From Pseudomonadota bacterium (GTDB lineage: Bacteria; Pseudomonadota; Gammaproteobacteria; Burkholderiales; Burkholderiaceae): a stretch of 8,960 nt of DNA. A program made the translations under genes and the position numbers. Location of the stretch: NCBI GenBank assembly GCA_021778935.1, contig JAJYBQ010000086.1, positions 1-8,960 of the forward strand. The letters are read 5' to 3'. The notes under the pieces were generated by a model. That model worked only from the letters and a program-made list of their open reading frames with translations. It was not told the origin of the DNA and made no database searches. Shown here one piece after another: positions 5,959 through 8,960 of this stretch; the stretch's first letter is position 1; every line of letters starts with the position of its first letter.

Positions 5959-7101
5959 CTAACTGCTCAGTCCGAGGTGTTCGATTCCGCGGTTGATGGT
6001 GGCCATGCCGCCGAAGAGCTTGGAGTTGAGCTTGATCTGCAGCCGCAGGTCGTTGACCGAATCGGCGTTGCGCAGGGCGTCCTCGTAGGAGATGGTTTCC
6101 GATTCGTGCAGATCGAAGAGCGCCTGGTCGAAGGTCTGCATTCCCTGGTCGCGGGAGCGCTTCATCACTTCCCGGATCTCGTGGACGTCGCCCTTGAAGA
6201 TGAGGTCGGAAACGAGCGGCGAATTCAGCAGCACCTCCACCGCCGGAACCCGCCCTTTGCGGTCCTTCAGCGGCAGCAGGCGCTGCGAAATCATCGCGCG
6301 CAGATTCAACGACAGGTCCATCAGCAATTGCGGGCGCCGGTCTTCGGGGAAGAAGTTGACCACCCGGTCGAGGGCCTGATTGGTGTTGTTGGCATGCAGG
6401 GTGCACATCACCAGATGGCCGGTTTCGGCGAATTCGATCGCATGCTCCATCGTGGTGCGGTCCCGGACCTCGCCGATCAGGATCACGTCGGGGGCCTGGC
6501 GCAGCGTGTTGCGCAGCGCCACATGCCAGTCGTTGCAGTCGACTCCCACCTCCCGCTGCGTCACGATGCAGTTGCGGTGCGGATGGACGAATTCGATCGG
6601 GTCCTCGATGGTGATGATGTGTCCCTGGCTGTGCTCGTTGCGGTAGCCCACCATGGCCGCCAGGGTGGAGGATTTGCCCGACCCGGTGGCGCCGACGACC
6701 ATCACGATGCCGCGCTTGGTCATCGCCAGGTCGTTGATGAGCGGCGGCAGGCTCAGGCCTTCCACCGTGGGGATGGAATCCGCGATCGTGCGCAGGACGA
6801 TTCCGACCCGCCCCTGCTGCACGAACGCCGACACGCGAAACCGCCCGATCCCGGTCGGATTGATGGCGAAATTGCATTCCTTGCTCGCCTCGAACTCCGA
6901 CGCCTGGCGATCGTTCATGATCGCACGCACGAGTTCGGCGGTGTGCTGGGCGGTGAGCGGCTGATTCGACACCGGAACCACCCGTCCGTCGATCTTGAAT
7001 GCCGGCGGGAATTCGGCGGTCAGGAAGAGGTCGGACCCCTTCTTCTGGAGCAGCAGTCGAAGCAGGTCGTGGGTGAACCGTATGGCTTGGTCGCGATCCA
7101 T
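5959..7101 (-). CDS. pilU: Type IV pilus retraction ATPase PilU
   Basis: PilU is the second, PilT-dependent retraction motor of type IV pili, a hexameric secretion ATPase acting on the cytoplasmic side of the pilus base. The 380-residue protein has an N-terminal PAS-like domain (about 1-105) and a RecA-like core. The core shows Walker A GATGSGKSS at 137-145, the Asp box TIEDPIE at 164-170, Walker B LIGEVRD at 208-214 and the His box AETGHLVMCTLH at 225-236. PilU-like features are the longer C-terminus after the core (ending GIEHLGLSS) and the FFPEDRRPQLL segment at 250-260. GGAGG at 7111-7107 gives 5 bases to the ATG. It follows pilT after 16 bases in the usual pilTU order, so the two are almost certainly co-transcribed. 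Confidence 0.95.
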   Translation of the reverse strand: MDRDQAIRFTHDLLRLLLQKKGSDLFLTAEFPPAFKIDGRVVPVSNQPLTAQHTAELVRAIMNDRQASEFEASKECNFAINPTGIGRFRVSAFVQQGRVGIVLRTIADSIPTVEGLSLPPLINDLAMTKRGIVMVVGATGSGKSSTLAAMVGYRNEHSQGHIITIEDPIEFVHPHRNCIVTQREVGVDCNDWHVALRNTLRQAPDVILIGEVRDRTTMEHAIEFAETGHLVMCTLHANNTNQALDRVVNFFPEDRRPQLLMDLSLNLRAMISQRLLPLKDRKGRVPAVEVLLNSPLVSDLIFKGDVHEIREVMKRSRDQGMQTFDQALFDLHESETISYEDALRNADSVNDLRLQIKLNSKLFGGMATINRGIEHLGLSS

Positions 7102-7106
7102 GGTTT

Positions 7107-7111
7107 CCTCC
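7107..7111 (-). promoter_or_regulatory. Shine-Dalgarno of pilU
   Basis: GGAGG on the minus strand lies 5 bases before the pilU ATG and within the 16-base gap after the pilT stop. It gives pilU its own ribosome binding, unlike pilT, which has no clear site. Confidence 0.65.
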
Positions 7112-7117
7112 GGGCCT

Positions 7118-8161
7118 TCAGCCCGCGAAATTCTCCGGGCTCTTGGCGTAGGAGCGCGCGTCCGCCGCGCTCACGACATTGCGCCGGACCAGGTCGATCA
7201 TGCACTGATCCAGGGTCTGCATGCCGAACTGGCTTCCCGTCTGGATCATCGAGTACATCTGGGCGATCTTGCTTTCGCGGATCAGGTTGCGGATCGCCGG
7301 AGTGCCGACCATGATTTCGTGCGCCGCCGTGCGACCGCTGCCGTCCTTGAGCTTGATGAGAACCTGGGAGATCACGGCCACCAGGGATTCGGAGAGCATC
7401 GCCCGCACCATCTCCTTTTCCGCAGCCGGGAAGACGTCGACGATCCGGTCGATGGTCTTGGCCGCCGACGAGGTATGCAGGGTCCCGAAGACCAGATGCC
7501 CGGTTTCCGCCGCGGTCAGGGCAAGGCGGATGGTTTCGAGGTCGCGCAACTCCCCGACCAGGATCACATCGGGGTCTTCGCGCAGCGCCGATCGCAGGGC
7601 GTTGGAAAACGACAGGGTGTGCGAGCCGACCTCGCGCTGGTTGATCACGCACTTGCGCGGTTCGTGCACGAATTCGATCGGATCCTCGATCGTCAGCACG
7701 TGGCCGTACGACGTGTTGTTGACCTGGTCGACCATCGCCGCGAGGGTGGTGGACTTTCCCGATCCGGTCGGCCCGGTGACCAGCACCAGTCCGCGCGGCT
7801 TGGCCGCGAAGTCCGCGAAGACCCGCGGGGCATGCAGTTCTTCCAGGGTCAGCACGCGCGACGGAATCGTCCGGATGACCGCAGCGGCACCGCGGTCCTG
7901 GTTGAACACGTTGACCCGAAAGCGCGCCAATCCCGCAATTTCGAAAGAAAAATCGCACTCGAGGTGTTCGTCGTACTGCTTGCGCTGCGAATCGCTCATG
8001 ATGTCGTACACCATGCCGTGCACTTCTTCATGATCGAGCGGCGGCAGGTTGATGCGACGCACGTCGCCATGCACGCGGATCATCGGCGGCAGCCCTGCGG
8101 ACAGATGCAGGTCCGACGCCTTGTTCTTGACGGAAAACGCGAGGAGTTCGGAAATATCCAT
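7118..8161 (-). CDS. pilT: Type IV pilus retraction ATPase PilT
   Basis: PilT is the hexameric ATPase that depolymerises type IV pili and so powers twitching motility and DNA uptake. The 347-residue protein is full length. It begins MDISELLAFSVKNKASDLHLSAG, the usual PilT opening. It carries Walker A GPTGSGKST at 130-138, the Asp box TIEDPIE at 157-163, Walker B LVGELRD at 201-207, the His box AAETGHLVFGTLH at 217-229 and, diagnostically for PilT, the AIRNLIRE motif at 289-296 needed for retraction. The ATG at 8161 gives the canonical N-terminus, but no Shine-Dalgarno is visible in the preceding GC-rich bases. It is divergent from yggS across 53 bases, a common arrangement in betaproteobacteria, and is followed by pilU. 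Confidence 0.97.
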   Translation of the reverse strand: MDISELLAFSVKNKASDLHLSAGLPPMIRVHGDVRRINLPPLDHEEVHGMVYDIMSDSQRKQYDEHLECDFSFEIAGLARFRVNVFNQDRGAAAVIRTIPSRVLTLEELHAPRVFADFAAKPRGLVLVTGPTGSGKSTTLAAMVDQVNNTSYGHVLTIEDPIEFVHEPRKCVINQREVGSHTLSFSNALRSALREDPDVILVGELRDLETIRLALTAAETGHLVFGTLHTSSAAKTIDRIVDVFPAAEKEMVRAMLSESLVAVISQVLIKLKDGSGRTAAHEIMVGTPAIRNLIRESKIAQMYSMIQTGSQFGMQTLDQCMIDLVRRNVVSAADARSYAKSPENFAG

Positions 8162-8193
8162 GGGCGGGCGCCGTGGCGTGTCGAGGTCCGGGT

Positions 8194-8223
8194 AGCATAC
8201 GGTAGGCTTGCGGGATGTGTAAC
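8194..8223 (-). promoter_or_regulatory. Possible pilT promoter overlapping the start of yggS
   Basis: On the minus strand, GTTACA (8223-8218) and TATGCT (8199-8194) are separated by 18 bases. Each matches the sigma70 consensus at 4 of 6 positions. The pair lies 33 bases or more upstream of the pilT ATG, and the -35 falls in the first codons of the divergent yggS gene. It is a weak match in a 53-base divergent region where promoters for both genes are expected. No equally good candidate was found for yggS. Confidence 0.3.
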
Positions 8224-8955
8224 GGTAAATTGGAGCCTTCGGACCCGTCTACGCTGACGCTTCGTCTCGATGCGGTATGCGCGCGCATCCGGACGGCGGA
8301 ACGCGCCGCGGGCCGCCCCGCCGGCTCGGTCGCCCTGATCGCCGTCAGCAAGACGTTCCCGGCGGAGGCCGTCGCAGCGGCGGCGCGCGCGGGCCAGACG
8401 GCATTCGGCGAAAGCTACGTGCAGGAGGCCCTCGACAAGATCGCCCGGCTGCGATCGATGCCCGAAGCCGGACCGCTGCAATGGCACTTCATCGGACCGA
8501 TCCAGAGCAACAAGACCCGGCCGATCGCCGAACATTTCGACTGGGTCCAGTCGGTCGACCGGATCCGGATCGCCCAACGGCTGGCCGCGCAACGCCCCGC
8601 GGATCGCACGCCGCTGCAGACCCTGATCGAGGTCAACATCAGCGGCGAGGCCAGCAAAAGCGGCGTCGCCCCGTCGGAGGTCACGGGGCTGGCGCAGGAA
8701 ATCGTCCGCCTGCCGGGCCTTCGCCTGCGCGGCCTGATGGCGATTCCGGCGCCGGGCCTGGCGCCCGCCGCGCAACGCGCGGCATTCGGCCGGCTGCGCG
8801 CCCTGCTGGAGGCGCTGCGGGCCGCGCTCGACGGCCCGTCCGCGGCCGGCATCGACACGCTATCCATGGGCATGTCGGCCGACTTTGAAACCGCCATTGC
8901 GGAAGGCGCAACCATGGTGCGCATCGGCACCGCGATTTTTGGGGAACGGACATGA
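8215..8955 (+). CDS. yggS: YggS-family PLP homeostasis protein
   Basis: YggS/PLPBP proteins are single-domain fold-III (alanine-racemase-like TIM barrel) proteins that bind pyridoxal 5'-phosphate and buffer its level without a known enzymatic reaction. The 246-residue protein has the PLP-binding Lys46 in LIAVSKTFP (41-49), HFIGPIQSNKT at 91-101, IEVNISGEASKSG at 138-150, RGLMAIP at 172-178, LSMGMSADFETAI at 216-228 and the phosphate-binding GATMVRIGTAIFG at 231-243. One deviation is FGESY at 64-68 where most members have FGENY. The ATG at 8215 gives a slightly long N-terminus (about ten extra residues before the first helix), and only a weak TAGG-like ribosome site precedes it. The TGA overlaps the ATG of the next gene (ATGA), typical of a yggS-proC pair. 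Confidence 0.95.
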   Translation: MCNGKLEPSDPSTLTLRLDAVCARIRTAERAAGRPAGSVALIAVSKTFPAEAVAAAARAGQTAFGESYVQEALDKIARLRSMPEAGPLQWHFIGPIQSNKTRPIAEHFDWVQSVDRIRIAQRLAAQRPADRTPLQTLIEVNISGEASKSGVAPSEVTGLAQEIVRLPGLRLRGLMAIPAPGLAPAAQRAAFGRLRALLEALRAALDGPSAAGIDTLSMGMSADFETAIAEGATMVRIGTAIFGERT

Positions 8956-8960
8956 AGATC
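8952..8960 (+). CDS. proC: First three codons of the next gene, probably proC
   Basis: ATG at 8952-8954 overlaps the yggS stop as ATGA, with a purine-rich GGGGAACGG just upstream, and continues AAG ATC (Met-Lys-Ile). Pyrroline-5-carboxylate reductase commonly begins MKI and commonly follows yggS. Only three codons are visible, so the identity rests on gene order. Confidence 0.4.

Noticed and set aside
4571..5962. Plus-strand open frame of 463 codons opposite the Nramp-like gene
   Set aside because: A highly charged low-complexity product rich in Asp, Gln, Arg and His, explained as the antisense of hydrophobic helix codons.

Overview
The window is a dense, GC-rich stretch of proteobacterial chromosome. 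Gene content and order (pilT-pilU divergent from yggS-proC; rpsP-rimM-trmD-rplS; a CbiB-like membrane protein converging on rsgA) and the protein sequences point to a betaproteobacterium, most likely in or near the Burkholderiales. This is an inference from recognised families, not a database result. Almost all of the DNA is coding. There are no RNA genes, insertion sequences, CRISPR arrays or phage genes that I can see, and no gene-free gap longer than about 90 bases.

Layout, left to right. (1) 1-221, plus strand: the C-terminal zinc-binding end of the ribosome-assembly GTPase RsgA. (2) 196-3133, minus strand: a ribosomal/translation operon read right to left, rpsP (bS16), rimM, trmD, rplS (bL19), followed by a CbiB/CobD-superfamily membrane protein whose GTG start overlaps the rplS stop. 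The last gene runs 26 bases into the 3' end of rsgA on the opposite strand. (3) 3177-5872, minus strand: a tight three-gene unit made of an Nramp-superfamily metal carrier with an atypical metal site, a 51-residue single-span membrane protein, and a soluble protein with two PRC-barrel-like repeats, an MgtE N-domain and a CBS pair but no channel domain. (4) 5959-8161, minus strand: pilT and pilU, the type IV pilus retraction ATPases. (5) 8215-8960, plus strand: yggS (PLP homeostasis protein) and the first three codons of the next gene, probably proC.

The most interesting part is block 3. In MgtE-type magnesium channels, the cytosolic N-domain and CBS pair sense Mg2+ and gate the pore of the same polypeptide. 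Here the same sensor module is a free-standing protein encoded with an Nramp-like carrier that has lost the transition-metal-selecting methionine (an Ala-Pro-Trp motif in TM6). A small membrane protein sits between the two, and spacing and Shine-Dalgarno placement suggest coupled translation. A reasonable hypothesis is a split Mg2+ (or other divalent metal) transporter in which a detached MgtE-type sensor controls an Nramp-fold carrier. The remaining genes are conventional housekeeping and motility genes, with some informative start sites, gene overlaps and candidate promoters.
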